Of a DNA stretch of 64,000 nucleotides, positions 1-8,274 are shown piece by piece. The stretch's first letter is position 1; every line of letters begins with the position of its first letter. The notes beneath the pieces were generated by a model, which was not told the origin of the DNA, made no database searches, and was given only the letters and a program-made list of their open reading frames with translations. Origin of the DNA: Arundinibacter roseus (GTDB lineage: Bacteria > Bacteroidota > Bacteroidia > Cytophagales > Spirosomataceae); assembly GCF_004348825.1 (NCBI RefSeq), contig NZ_SMJU01000007.1, positions 310,001-374,000 of the forward strand, written 5' to 3'. Both the position numbers and the translations under genes were made by a program.

Positions 1-101
1 TCCACCAAAGGAGTTTTGTAATTTTTCGAGAAACATTCGTCCATGTTCGTTACAGTTTTGTATTTTTGTCCAGTATTGAACCATTTAAAAGTGCCTTTAC
101 T

Positions 102-206
102 ATGTTCATGACCATCGTTGCCCTCGTGTTTTATGCTGTTTTACTTTCCGCCTCCTTTATGGTGGGTCGTTGGCTCGAAAGACACGAAAAGAGCTATAAG
201 CGCTAA
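102..206 (+). CDS. Possible 34-aa single-span membrane peptide
   Basis: A short ATG-to-TAA frame encodes about 34 residues. A hydrophobic stretch (residues 2-21, containing IVALVFYAVLLSASFMVG) is followed by a strongly basic/charged tail (RWLERHEKSYKR). That layout is typical of real small membrane proteins: one membrane span with a positive C-terminus in the cytoplasm. I recognise no family and see no clear ribosome-binding site. It lies just upstream of another small secreted protein gene on the same strand. It could also be chance, because short hydrophobic frames occur easily. Confidence 0.35.
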   Translation: MFMTIVALVFYAVLLSASFMVGRWLERHEKSYKR

Positions 207-280
207 AATACAAACCGGAGAAAGCAACTAATTTGTACTTTCTCCGGTTAATTGAACCACACAACCTTGTACACATCGTA

Positions 281-565
281 ATGAAATACGCATTTTACAT
301 ACTTTTTTTAAGTATATGCGTCATTAGCAACATTGCGAATGGCAAGAAGTTCGTGTACGAAAAAGATACCATTGAAATTCAAAACTGCGAGTCCACCGAC
401 TCCAATGAGTCCGATGTACAGACCTTACACTCGCTGCTCAACCAATCATTGGCCGATTCAGGTCATTCTGATTTAAATTCTTTACGTATTAATCATTATC
501 TCTACCTGACCAATGCTCCTACTGATCAGGTAATCAATTGCTTTTCGCCTCCCCCGGAGGTCTAA
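281..565 (+). CDS. Small secreted hypothetical protein (94 aa)
   Basis: The ATG at 281 is preferred over a TTG at 233 because it begins directly with a signal peptide: MKY, then a hydrophobic core (FYILFLSICVISNIANG), then a polar mature part of about 75 residues. The mature part is acidic and rich in Ser/Asn/Asp, carries two cysteines, and ends in a proline-rich tail (SPPPEV). No enzymatic motif or known family is recognised. The product is probably exported to the periplasm or outer surface. It sits alone ahead of the carbonic anhydrase gene, with about 240 bases of AT-rich non-coding DNA between them. Confidence 0.55.
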   Translation: MKYAFYILFLSICVISNIANGKKFVYEKDTIEIQNCESTDSNESDVQTLHSLLNQSLADSGHSDLNSLRINHYLYLTNAPTDQVINCFSPPPEV

Positions 566-807
566 CGTCTTTCTTGCCAGTAATTTTGATTTAGCCTGTA
601 TAACCAAATAGGTAAAAAATTTAAGGATTTCTCCTTTTTGGAATGCTGGTGAATTTTTCCAATGTTAATTTTTCTTTACAGATTTTTGGTAATTTCAGTC
701 CTGGAACACTTCGTTCTAATTGCTTGACTATTACTTATTATCCAGATAAATTTTAACTTTCTTTCACACAATCAAATAATTTAATTATCCAATAATTTAG
801 AAACAAA

Positions 808-1455
808 ATGGCAGAGTCATATTTGAAATTGTTCAAGAATAATCAGGAGTGGGTTGCTAAAATGAATGAGCAGGAGCCTGAATTTTTTCATAAGTTAGCC
901 AACGGCCAAAGCCCTGAATTTCTTTGGATTGGATGCTCAGATAGCCGTGTACCAGCCAATGAAATAACCGGTACGCTTCCTGGCGAGATATTTGTACACC
1001 GTAATATTGCCAACATGGTCATTCATACCGACATGAGTATGCTCAGCGTGTTGGATTACTCCGTAAACGTACTAAAAGTAAAACACATCATCGTGTGTGG
1101 CCACTATGGTTGCGGAGGGGTAAATGCCGCAATGGGCAACAAATCCGTAGGGCTGATTGACAATTGGCTGCGGCACATCAAAGATGTGTATCGTTTTCAT
1201 AAAGATGAACTCGACAGTATTCAGGATTCACGCGAACGTAGCAACAGGTTTGTAGAGCTAAATGTGATGGAACAGGTTTTGGATTTATCCAAAACTTCAA
1301 TTGTCCAAAGTGCCTGGGCGCATGGACAATTTCTCCAAATTCATGGTGTTGTATATGATGTAGCGAATGGGATTTTAAAAGACCTCAACCTCATCACGAA
1401 TGGCACTGAAAACCTGGAAGCAATGTATGTTCTTGATTCATCTCCACTTGCCTGA
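808..1455 (+). CDS. can: Beta-class carbonic anhydrase
   Basis: This 215-aa enzyme interconverts CO2 and bicarbonate in the cytoplasm using a single zinc ion. The zinc ligands are visible: Cys43 in CSDSR (Asp45/Arg47 form the catalytic dyad), His99 and Cys102 in HYGCGG. Spacing and length match the E. coli Can-type beta carbonic anhydrases. The start at 808 gives a normal N-terminal helix, MAESYLKLFKNNQEW. A SulP anion transporter follows after 49 bases on the same strand with no terminator between, so the two are probably co-transcribed and may work together in bicarbonate supply. The family assignment is secure. Confidence 0.96.
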   Translation: MAESYLKLFKNNQEWVAKMNEQEPEFFHKLANGQSPEFLWIGCSDSRVPANEITGTLPGEIFVHRNIANMVIHTDMSMLSVLDYSVNVLKVKHIIVCGHYGCGGVNAAMGNKSVGLIDNWLRHIKDVYRFHKDELDSIQDSRERSNRFVELNVMEQVLDLSKTSIVQSAWAHGQFLQIHGVVYDVANGILKDLNLITNGTENLEAMYVLDSSPLA

Positions 1456-1504
1456 TTTTAGTTGCCCCTGCTAATCAAGAAAAAATTCATACAACCTATT
1501 AAAT

Positions 1505-3082
1505 ATGTCAGCTAAAAAGCTTAATCTTTTTGCCAACCTTAAAAACGATTTCCCGGCGGGTCTCGTAGTATACCTGGTAGCCTTGCCTTTATGTTTGGGT
1601 GTGGCACTGGCATCTACCGGTCGGCCGGACCTCCTCTTTTCCGGGATTATTGCCGGTGTGGTAGGCGGTGTTGTCATCGGGATTCTGAGCGGTTCCGCCC
1701 TTGGAGTTTCGGGCCCTGCTGCTGGACTGGTGGTTATTGTTTTGGGAGCTTTGGAAACTCTTGGAAGTTTTGAAGCTTTTTTATTGGCGCTGGTCCTCGC
1801 CGGAATCATTCAGCTCGTGGCTGGTTTCCTGAATGCGGGGATTATTGGCTACTATTTCCCATCTTCGGTTATTAAGGGAATGTTGGCAGCTATTGGTATT
1901 ACCCTGATCCTGAAAGAAATTCCGCATGCTTTTGGGTACGACAAAGACTTCATTGGAGATGAGGCTTTCATGCAAACCGACGGACATAATACGTTCACTG
2001 AACTGTACTACTCCGTTCGTTATAGCAGCGTCGGCGCTATCATAATCTCCCTGGTATCACTCGGCATTCTGATCCTCTTTGATCGACCCTTTATGAAACG
2101 CATTCAGCTTTTCCGTTTTTTACCGGGTGCTCTTTTTGTGGTCGTATTAGGGGTGGTCATGAACGGACTTTTTCAGGCTTTTAGCCCTGACTTAGCCATG
2201 AAGGGTGAACACCTGGTTCAGTTGCCGGTAGCATCAAGCGCAAGCGAGTTTTTGAGTTTCTTCACCTTTCCGGATTTTTCGTTTATTTCCAATTTTGACG
2301 TTTATACAGTGGCGTTTACACTCGCCATAGTGGCAAGCTTGGAAACTCTTCTTTCGGTAGAGGCCACAGATAAACTTGACCCTTTCAAGCGAAGCACCCC
2401 TACAAACCGTGAACTAAAAGCGCAGGGCGTAGGTAACATCGTTTCGGGACTTATCGGTGGTTTACCAATCACGCAGGTAATTGTGCGTAGTTCCGCAAAT
2501 ATTGATTCTGGTGGAAAAACCAAGATGTCGACCATTATTCACGGTATTATTTTGCTGTTGTCGGCAATTTTTATTCCGTTCTTCCTTAATCAGATTCCCC
2601 TGGCTTCGCTTGCAGCAATTTTATTATTGGTAGGCTACAAACTATCCAAACTGTCGCTGTACCGCGCCATGTATCGCCTGGGATGGGATCAGTTCATCCC
2701 TTTCGTCGTGACTATTGTAGCGATACTTTTTACGGATTTACTGAAAGGAATTGCGATAGGAATGGTCGTTGCGATCTACTTTATTCTCCGCAAAAACTAC
2801 AAGCATTCGTACCATTACAAAAAGGAGAACAATCAGCATGGCGAAGTGATTACTATTCAGCTCTCCGAAGAGGTTACTTTCCTTAATAAAGGCAGTATTG
2901 GCTATACGCTGGACCAACTTCCCGAAGGTTCAACGGTCATCATTGACGGGTCAAAATCAGTAGACATTGATTATGATGTACTGGAAATTATTCAGGATTT
3001 TAAGAACCACGCGGCACCGCTGAAAAACATAAAAGTGGAAACCCGGGGAATAAAAGGTGTGCAATCTGTCGGAGGCCACTGA
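1505..3082 (+). CDS. SulP family inorganic anion transporter (probable bicarbonate transporter)
   Basis: This 525-aa polytopic inner-membrane protein begins with the typical SulP start (DFPAGLVVYLVALPLCLGVA) and has the GVSGPAAG stretch and many Gly-rich helices to about residue 435. A STAS-like C-terminal domain follows (about 440-525: VITIQLSEEVTFLNKGSI...). SulP proteins carry sulfate, bicarbonate or other anions. The adjacent carbonic anhydrase favours bicarbonate, as in BicA-type systems, but this is inferred from context. The STAS part is shorter than in many eukaryotic relatives, as usual in bacteria. A strong terminator follows the gene. Confidence 0.93.
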   Translation: MSAKKLNLFANLKNDFPAGLVVYLVALPLCLGVALASTGRPDLLFSGIIAGVVGGVVIGILSGSALGVSGPAAGLVVIVLGALETLGSFEAFLLALVLAGIIQLVAGFLNAGIIGYYFPSSVIKGMLAAIGITLILKEIPHAFGYDKDFIGDEAFMQTDGHNTFTELYYSVRYSSVGAIIISLVSLGILILFDRPFMKRIQLFRFLPGALFVVVLGVVMNGLFQAFSPDLAMKGEHLVQLPVASSASEFLSFFTFPDFSFISNFDVYTVAFTLAIVASLETLLSVEATDKLDPFKRSTPTNRELKAQGVGNIVSGLIGGLPITQVIVRSSANIDSGGKTKMSTIIHGIILLLSAIFIPFFLNQIPLASLAAILLLVGYKLSKLSLYRAMYRLGWDQFIPFVVTIVAILFTDLLKGIAIGMVVAIYFILRKNYKHSYHYKKENNQHGEVITIQLSEEVTFLNKGSIGYTLDQLPEGSTVIIDGSKSVDIDYDVLEIIQDFKNHAAPLKNIKVETRGIKGVQSVGGH

Positions 3083-3104
3083 CAAGTACAATTTCCCAAA
3101 AGAT

Positions 3105-3149
3105 AAGCCCCGCTTCAAAGAACGTAGTATCTTCTGAGCGGGGCTTTTT
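3105..3149 (+). terminator. Rho-independent terminator after carbonic anhydrase-SulP
   Basis: A perfect 10-bp GC-rich stem (AAGCCCCGCT pairing with AGCGGGGCTT) lies 22 bases after the SulP stop codon and runs into a T-run (CTTTTTG). It ends the two-gene unit. Confidence 0.85.
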
Positions 3150-3504
3150 GTATTTTAGTTGAGGCTACTAATCAATTTTAATCGATTCATAAAAGCACAT
3201 TTAGTTACATTTAAAATGAAGGCTCAGCATTGAATCAATTCTATTTTCAAATAATTCTGATCGAAAATTGACTTTACAAACAATTAGGCGTATTTTACAC
3301 CAATGTTAGACAGTCAAAAAAAGCTATAATCAGTTTCATAAATTGAATATTTCTTTTTCTCGACACTAGCTACCTCAATCGTATCCTTTTGTATTTTGAC
3401 AAAAAAATGCGAAATTAAATCAAAGTAAACCCAATCAAAAACGACTACAAATGGCCTGCTTTTTGATATACACTCTATAAAAACTTTACACTCACTAATG
3501 AACT
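3150..3504. other. Intergenic region, no gene seen
   Basis: About 355 bases of AT-rich DNA between the SulP terminator and the next gene. I see no convincing open frame, RNA gene or repeat. It presumably carries the promoter of the downstream gene, but no good TAnnTTTG box is evident. Confidence 0.5.
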
Positions 3505-4161
3505 ATGGCTGATTCTACTAATGGCCCCAAATCTTCCGATAAAATCCGGGATAATCCGAAAATTAAACTTCTTAAAAAGAACGCGCGTCCGAGAAGTTTA
3601 CTGGAAAACCTGGGTTCAGATGCTGCATTTCAGGATTTGGACAGGATCATGGAAAAAGCGAGTGAAAATACCCTGCTGGAAGAGCGTAAAGATATTCGGC
3701 ATCTACGGGGTAAATACGAAAGGTATTGGCTGGATCGGGCCAAAAACACCATTCATAAGGACATACTGATCATTCAACCCAGCGGCAAAGTTGTAATCAG
3801 GTCGGTCAATAACATTTACTATGGAGACAGTCGGTACCTGTTGAATTCACTTTTGCAGTTAAACATAAATTCCCAAAATGAAGAGATCGAAGTAGCCATC
3901 AATTTATTGGCTTACGTGGGACTTTATGACATTTCAGACATCAAGTGCCTGCACGTGCTAACTTTACTTTCTGGTCCAGATCATACGCCAATGACGCGCT
4001 ATGAAGTGTTGGTTCCAATTATTCAGAATGACCTCATTACAATTCCTCAAATAATTGAAAATGACAGCCTTGAATATGTAAAATTGAAGCACCGCCATCC
4101 AGAATTACTGGTCAATCTGGAAAGGAGAATTACCACTCCTCCCTCACGGGTTGAATGGTAA
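3505..4161 (+). CDS. Hypothetical protein (218 aa), unrecognised
   Basis: A soluble protein with no signal peptide or membrane segment. The first ~60 residues are highly charged and probably disordered (KSSDKIRDNPKIKLLKKNARPR). They are followed by a mixed alpha/beta region with a short beta-rich stretch (HKDILIIQPSGKVVIRSV) and then a helical, leucine-rich part (LLNSLLQLNIN...). I do not recognise a family and assign no function. It is transcribed alone and converges with the Spy-like gene, whose stop lies only 6 bases away. Codon use looks like that of its neighbours, so it is probably a real lineage-specific gene. Confidence 0.7.
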   Translation: MADSTNGPKSSDKIRDNPKIKLLKKNARPRSLLENLGSDAAFQDLDRIMEKASENTLLEERKDIRHLRGKYERYWLDRAKNTIHKDILIIQPSGKVVIRSVNNIYYGDSRYLLNSLLQLNINSQNEEIEVAINLLAYVGLYDISDIKCLHVLTLLSGPDHTPMTRYEVLVPIIQNDLITIPQIIENDSLEYVKLKHRHPELLVNLERRITTPPSRVEW

Positions 4162-4167
4162 TCGACC

Positions 4168-4614
4168 TTATCTGAGGCGTTGAAGCAGCATTTCGTTAAA
4201 AGACCGTTCGGCTTTGTAAAGTTCTACGAGTTGCTTGGCCGAAATAACCGTCAGAAATTTTGCCTGATATTCTTTTTCCAATTCAAGCTCTTTCTGTTTA
4301 AGTGCCTGTACTTCTTTCAAATTGCTCATCACCTGATCGTCCGAACGGCCATCTTCGCGGGTATTGATCAACTGCCGCATTTCGCGGTGCATGCTCCGTT
4401 TCTGTTTGGAAAATTCGTTATAAATCGGCCAGAAATCTTTGGCTTGTTCAGGAGTAAGATTTACCCGATTGGTAATGATTGCGATTTTAGCATCCTGAAT
4501 CTTCCGAATTTCTTCTTCACTTTTACGTTGCGCAAATGAATCCGAGACGGCCACTACACTCAGAAGGAAGAACAACAACCCGGCAATCCTTAATTTTTTA
4601 TGTTTTGTACTCAT
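4168..4614 (-). CDS. Secreted Spy/CpxP-like helical protein of a sigma-factor locus
   Basis: With the ATG at 4614 the product is 148 aa and begins with a signal peptide (KKLRIAGLLFFLLSVVAVSDSFA|Q). A GTG at 4644 would overlap the upstream stop but adds ten residues ahead of that signal. The mature part is almost all helix and heavily charged, and includes LTPEQAKDFWPIYNEF, a motif shared by periplasmic LTxxQ-type (Spy/CpxP-like) proteins. It is the last gene of a sigma factor / anti-sigma-like / secreted protein set. By analogy it may sense or buffer envelope stress; that role is inferred from context. Confidence 0.75.
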   Translation of the reverse strand: MSTKHKKLRIAGLLFFLLSVVAVSDSFAQRKSEEEIRKIQDAKIAIITNRVNLTPEQAKDFWPIYNEFSKQKRSMHREMRQLINTREDGRSDDQVMSNLKEVQALKQKELELEKEYQAKFLTVISAKQLVELYKAERSFNEMLLQRLR

Positions 4615-4640
4615 TTTCGTAGGGTATAATAAAGCGTAAA

Positions 4641-5084
4641 TCACAAAATACTTTCTTCCAGCAATAGTGCGTCATCCAGTTGATTCATCAACGTGGCATC
4701 ATCGAGGCCGTCCAGGTAGTGAATAACCGTAGAGTCGGTACCAAAGGCTTTTTGAACCACTCCATTTTCACTCAGGTCATAGTAGCTAATATCTTCTGAT
4801 TCCAGATATTCCAGAATTGCTTCGTCGCTGACCTGACTCAACGTATCCTGACCAATCGGGCCTTGCTGTTGCGGATAGGTAATCCAGATCAGGGCAATAA
4901 ACAGACTCAACGCACCAGCAAGCGCAACCGACCGCTGCCACGACCAACTGATTAGGGGGCTTTCCTGCGATTTCTCCGGTATTCGTGCCTGAATAATGGA
5001 AGGCAACTCTTCGAAGTATCCTTCGGGCACCTTAAAAGGAACTTCCCGTTTCAGGTCTTCTAATCGTATTTGCTTGTTTTTCAT
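4641..5084 (-). CDS. Membrane-anchored anti-sigma-like protein
   Basis: A 147-aa protein with a short cytoplasmic N-terminus (about 50 residues, including VPFKVPEGYFEELPSII), one membrane span at about 51-70 (SVALAGALSLFIALIWITY) and an acidic extracytoplasmic part. It lies 53 bases downstream of the ECF sigma gene and immediately before the secreted helical protein. This architecture and position are typical of Bacteroidetes proteins that hold an ECF sigma factor at the membrane. No HxxxCxxC zinc motif is present, so it is not a ZAS-type anti-sigma factor. The role is inferred from gene order. Confidence 0.65.
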   Translation of the reverse strand: MKNKQIRLEDLKREVPFKVPEGYFEELPSIIQARIPEKSQESPLISWSWQRSVALAGALSLFIALIWITYPQQQGPIGQDTLSQVSDEAILEYLESEDISYYDLSENGVVQKAFGTDSTVIHYLDGLDDATLMNQLDDALLLEESIL

Positions 5085-5137
5085 TGTTTTGTTATATTCT
5101 CATTCCGGTAACTTTGACATCTCCACCCATAGAAAGT

Positions 5138-5680
5138 TTAATCGGTTGCTTGTAAAAAGTCCTCAATCTTTTTGGTAGCCCAGTGATAAGACGCTTTGAG
5201 CGCTCCAACGGAAGTGCCTGTTATTTCGGCAATCTCTTCGTAGGGTAGTTCTTCAAAATATTTCAGGTTAAACACAAGTCGCTGTTTTTCGGGTAATTTC
5301 AGCAAGGCTTTTTGCAACTTCAATTGGATCTCATCGCCGCCCATCAGGGGGTCACTTTCGAGTTTATCCGCCAATTCTCCTTCGACATCATGAATAGGAA
5401 CAAAAAATCGGCGGCGTTTTTTCTTTAAAAAATTCACTGATTCGTTATGCGCCACCCGAAACAGCCAGGTATACAGGCGGGAGTCCCCACGGAAATTTTC
5501 AAGGCCACTCCATGCCTTTATAAAAACCTCCTGTGTAATGTCGTTTGCGTCGTCATGATCAATAACGATCTTCCTTACCATCCAATACACTTTCTGCTGA
5601 TACGTTCGCACCAGTTGATTAAAAGCGTTTCGCCGTGTGTCAAGATTTCGGTAAAGAATCAGGAGTTCCTCGTCAGACAT
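5138..5680 (-). CDS. RNA polymerase ECF-type sigma factor
   Basis: A 180-aa sigma-70 family protein. Region 2 lies at about 20-90, with DDANDITQEVFIKAW (core binding) followed by FRGDSRLYTWLFRVAHN (-10 recognition). Region 4 lies at about 125-175, with LPEKQRLVFNLKYFEELPY and a helix-turn-helix EEIAEITGTSVGALKASYHW (-35 recognition). Length and domain order match group 4 sigma factors with nothing extra. It heads a three-gene unit with a membrane anti-sigma-like and a secreted protein, so its activity is probably controlled at the membrane in response to an envelope signal. Confidence 0.93.
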   Translation of the reverse strand: MSDEELLILYRNLDTRRNAFNQLVRTYQQKVYWMVRKIVIDHDDANDITQEVFIKAWSGLENFRGDSRLYTWLFRVAHNESVNFLKKKRRRFFVPIHDVEGELADKLESDPLMGGDEIQLKLQKALLKLPEKQRLVFNLKYFEELPYEEIAEITGTSVGALKASYHWATKKIEDFLQATD

Positions 5681-5832
5681 GCCATTGTACTAGTTAGACT
5701 GCTAAGATGCGGTATTTGGTTGAAAGTTTAAAATCTATTTGTTTCTCCCTGAAAAATCAGAATGAACAAATGCTGAAAATTTTTATTTTTCATCGTGATA
5801 ATTGCTTGCCATTCATCTCATTTGAAAACAGA

Positions 5833-5864
5833 AAAGAGTCGTTTCGGTGCTGAAACGACTCTTT
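5833..5864 (-). terminator. Terminator of the transketolase genes
   Basis: A perfect 13-bp inverted repeat (AAAGAGTCGTTTC and its complement) with a 6-base loop lies 22 bases beyond the stop of the C-terminal transketolase gene. On the minus strand it ends in a TTTT run. The symmetrical A/T ends could also work on the plus strand. Confidence 0.8.
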
Positions 5865-5886
5865 AATTTAACTCATTCAAAAAAAA

Positions 5887-6840
5887 TTACTTGCGGGCAA
5901 TTGCTCGTTTGGCAGCAGCCACAATGTCCTTAGCAGTAAGTCCGTATTTTTCCATGAGCTGCGCAGGCGTACCGCTTTCGCCAAAGCTATCATCAACGGC
6001 TACATATTCTTGTGGAACAAGTGTATTTTTCACCAAAACCTGCGCAATGCTATCGCCCAACCCACCAAGACGGTTATGTTCTTCTGCCGAAACGGCACAA
6101 CCGGTTTTTGCCACCGATTTCAGAATGGCTTCTTCGTCCAAAGGTTTAATTGTATGAATATTCACAACCTCCGCACTGATTCCTTCGGCTTCAAGAATTT
6201 CTCCTGCCTGAATGGCCTCCCAAACCAGGTGGCCGGTGGCAAAAATGCTGACGTCGGTACCTTCGCTCACCATCCATGCTTTGCCAATTTCAAACTTTTG
6301 ATCGTCAGCAGTAAAAATGGGAACTACCGGACGACCAAAGCGCAGGTAAACCGGACCATCGTACTCCGCAATTGCGATAGTTGCGGCTTTGGTTTGGTTA
6401 TAATCGCAGGGATTTATGACGGTCATGCCGGGCAGCATTTTCATCATACCCAAATCTTCCAGAATCTGATGCGTTGCGCCATCTTCGCCCAAAGTAAGAC
6501 CTGCATGTGACGCACAAATTTTTACGTTTTTGTGCGAATAAGCTACACTCTGACGAATCTGATCGTACACCCGACCGGTTGCGAAATTGGCGAATGTAGT
6601 AGCAAAAGGGATTTTTCCACCAATGGCTAATCCTGCCGAAACACCAATCATATTGGCCTCAGAAATACCACATTGGATAAAACGATCAGGATTTTCTTTG
6701 ATAAAAGCATCCAGTTTCAACGAACCTACAAGGTCAGCACAAAGCGCTACAACGTTTTCGTTTTGCTGACCCAGCTGTTGCATACCTGCTCCAAATCCGG
6801 AACGGGTATCTTTTTTTTCAGTAAATGTATATTTTTTCAT
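5887..6840 (-). CDS. Transketolase, C-terminal subunit
   Basis: The ATG at 6840 gives 317 aa and begins MKKYTFTEKKDTRSGFG, as in split transketolases. An earlier in-frame start at 6939 would run back into the N-terminal gene and is rejected. The protein carries the pyrimidine-binding domain (about 5-170, with GISEANMIGVSAGLA holding the glutamate that activates thiamine diphosphate) and the transketolase C-terminal domain (about 180-310). With the N-terminal partner it transfers two-carbon ketol units between sugar phosphates in the non-oxidative pentose phosphate pathway. It is the second gene of the pair, 43 bases after its partner. Confidence 0.93.
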   Translation of the reverse strand: MKKYTFTEKKDTRSGFGAGMQQLGQQNENVVALCADLVGSLKLDAFIKENPDRFIQCGISEANMIGVSAGLAIGGKIPFATTFANFATGRVYDQIRQSVAYSHKNVKICASHAGLTLGEDGATHQILEDLGMMKMLPGMTVINPCDYNQTKAATIAIAEYDGPVYLRFGRPVVPIFTADDQKFEIGKAWMVSEGTDVSIFATGHLVWEAIQAGEILEAEGISAEVVNIHTIKPLDEEAILKSVAKTGCAVSAEEHNRLGGLGDSIAQVLVKNTLVPQEYVAVDDSFGESGTPAQLMEKYGLTAKDIVAAAKRAIARK

Positions 6841-6883
6841 GATTTCAGGTTGAGGTATGTTTCCCGCAAGGGCCACATACGGT

Positions 6884-7744
6884 TTAATAATCGCCCATTG
6901 TTTCTTCCAACTGCCCCAATGCGGCGGCAAGCTGCTCATCGTTGGGGGCTACGCCGTGCCATTTGTGGCTTCCCATCATGAAATCAACTCCGTAACCCAT
7001 TCCGGTTTCGAGCAGCACCATCACAGGCTTTCCGTGTCCGGCTTTTCCTTTGGCTTCCTGCAATCCTTTGACAATAGCGGCCATGTCGTTGCCATGAGTA
7101 ATGTGTAGCACTTCCCAGCCAAACGCTTCGTATTTGGCGCCCAAATCGCGGTTGTTCATAACCTTTACTGTGGGTCCGTCAATCTGCTGTCCGTTCAAGT
7201 CAATAAACGCAATCAGATTGTCTACCTGATGATGCGGAGCAAAAGTTGCTGCTTCCCATACCTGGCCTTCCTGCTGCTCGCCATCGCCCATGAGGCAGTA
7301 CACAAAATGATCGTCGCCGTCAAGTTTCTTGGCCATTGCTACACCCAAAGCAACCGACAGGCCCTGTCCAAGGGAACCGGAAGCAATGCGTACACCGGGC
7401 AGATCTTCGTGCGTAGTAGGATGCCCTTGTAGCCGGCTGTTGAGTTTTCGGAATGTAGCCATTTCGGGCACAGGAAAATATCCGCGACGCCCCAGCACGC
7501 TGTACCATACGGGCGAAATGTGGCCATTAGACAGGAAAAATACATCTTCGCCTGCTCCGCTCATGTCGAAAATCGGCTGCGAATCGTCTGATTCTTTCAG
7601 TTCCATTTGGTGAAAATACAACGCCACCAGCAGATCAGTACAGCCTAATGATCCACCCGGGTGTCCCGATTGGCACCCGTGAACCATCCTGACGATGTCG
7701 CGCCGAACTTGTGAGGCTATACGTTCTAATTGTTCAATTTCCAT
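6884..7744 (-). CDS. Transketolase, N-terminal (thiamine diphosphate-binding) subunit
   Basis: A 286-aa protein corresponding to the pyrophosphate-binding domain of transketolase. Visible features are SGHPGGSLGCTDLLVALYF near the start and the thiamine diphosphate motif GDGEQQEGQVWEAA...FIDLNGQQ at about 150-185, which binds the metal and diphosphate. Splitting transketolase into two adjacent genes is common in Bacteroidetes, archaea and some Firmicutes. The two parts are expected to form the active enzyme together in the cytoplasm. The gene is first of the pair; the Bcp gene starts a separate minus-strand unit upstream. Confidence 0.93.
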   Translation of the reverse strand: MEIEQLERIASQVRRDIVRMVHGCQSGHPGGSLGCTDLLVALYFHQMELKESDDSQPIFDMSGAGEDVFFLSNGHISPVWYSVLGRRGYFPVPEMATFRKLNSRLQGHPTTHEDLPGVRIASGSLGQGLSVALGVAMAKKLDGDDHFVYCLMGDGEQQEGQVWEAATFAPHHQVDNLIAFIDLNGQQIDGPTVKVMNNRDLGAKYEAFGWEVLHITHGNDMAAIVKGLQEAKGKAGHGKPVMVLLETGMGYGVDFMMGSHKWHGVAPNDEQLAAALGQLEETMGDY

Positions 7745-7812
7745 TCGTAAACTAAGGATTATTGGTAGGTAATTATAAAAAAACGTTCCCGATTGAAAGG
7801 CCGGGAGTAAGG

Positions 7813-8274
7813 CTATTTACTAGCTGTCTGCAAGACTTGTTGTGCATGATTTTTGGTATCGACCTTCTGAATTATTTCCAGAATGATTCCATGTTCATCC
7901 AACACGAAGGTCGTCCGGGCCGTACCCATGTAGGTACGACCGTACATACTTTTTTCAACCCACACCCCAAATGCCTTCACAACCGCATGATCGGTATCCG
8001 CCAGAAGTGAAAAAGGCAGTTCAAATTTTTCGATGAACTTTCGGTGCGATTTCTCGTCGTCAACGCTTACACCCAGCACAACGTAGCCTTGTTTCAAGAG
8101 TGCGTCGTAGTTATCCCGTAAATTGCATGCCTGCGTGGTACAACCGGGGGTGCTGTCTTTTGGATAAAAATAAAGGATTACTTTTTTGCCTTTAAAATCC
8201 TGCAAAGAAACTACATTTCCGTGCTGATCTTTGGCAGTAAAGTCCGGAGCCGGATCGCCAATTTGTAGTGTCAT
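7813..8274 (-). CDS. bcp: Thioredoxin-dependent peroxiredoxin Bcp (PrxQ type)
   Basis: A 153-aa thiol peroxidase that reduces hydrogen peroxide and organic peroxides with electrons from thioredoxin. The active site YPKDSTPGCTTQACNLRD holds the peroxidatic Cys45 and, five residues on, the resolving Cys50, as in E. coli Bcp. No signal peptide, so it is cytoplasmic. Its ATG overlaps the stop of the upstream M23 peptidase gene by four bases (ATGA), indicating translational coupling of two functionally unrelated genes. Confidence 0.96.
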   Translation of the reverse strand: MTLQIGDPAPDFTAKDQHGNVVSLQDFKGKKVILYFYPKDSTPGCTTQACNLRDNYDALLKQGYVVLGVSVDDEKSHRKFIEKFELPFSLLADTDHAVVKAFGVWVEKSMYGRTYMGTARTTFVLDEHGIILEIIQKVDTKNHAQQVLQTASK

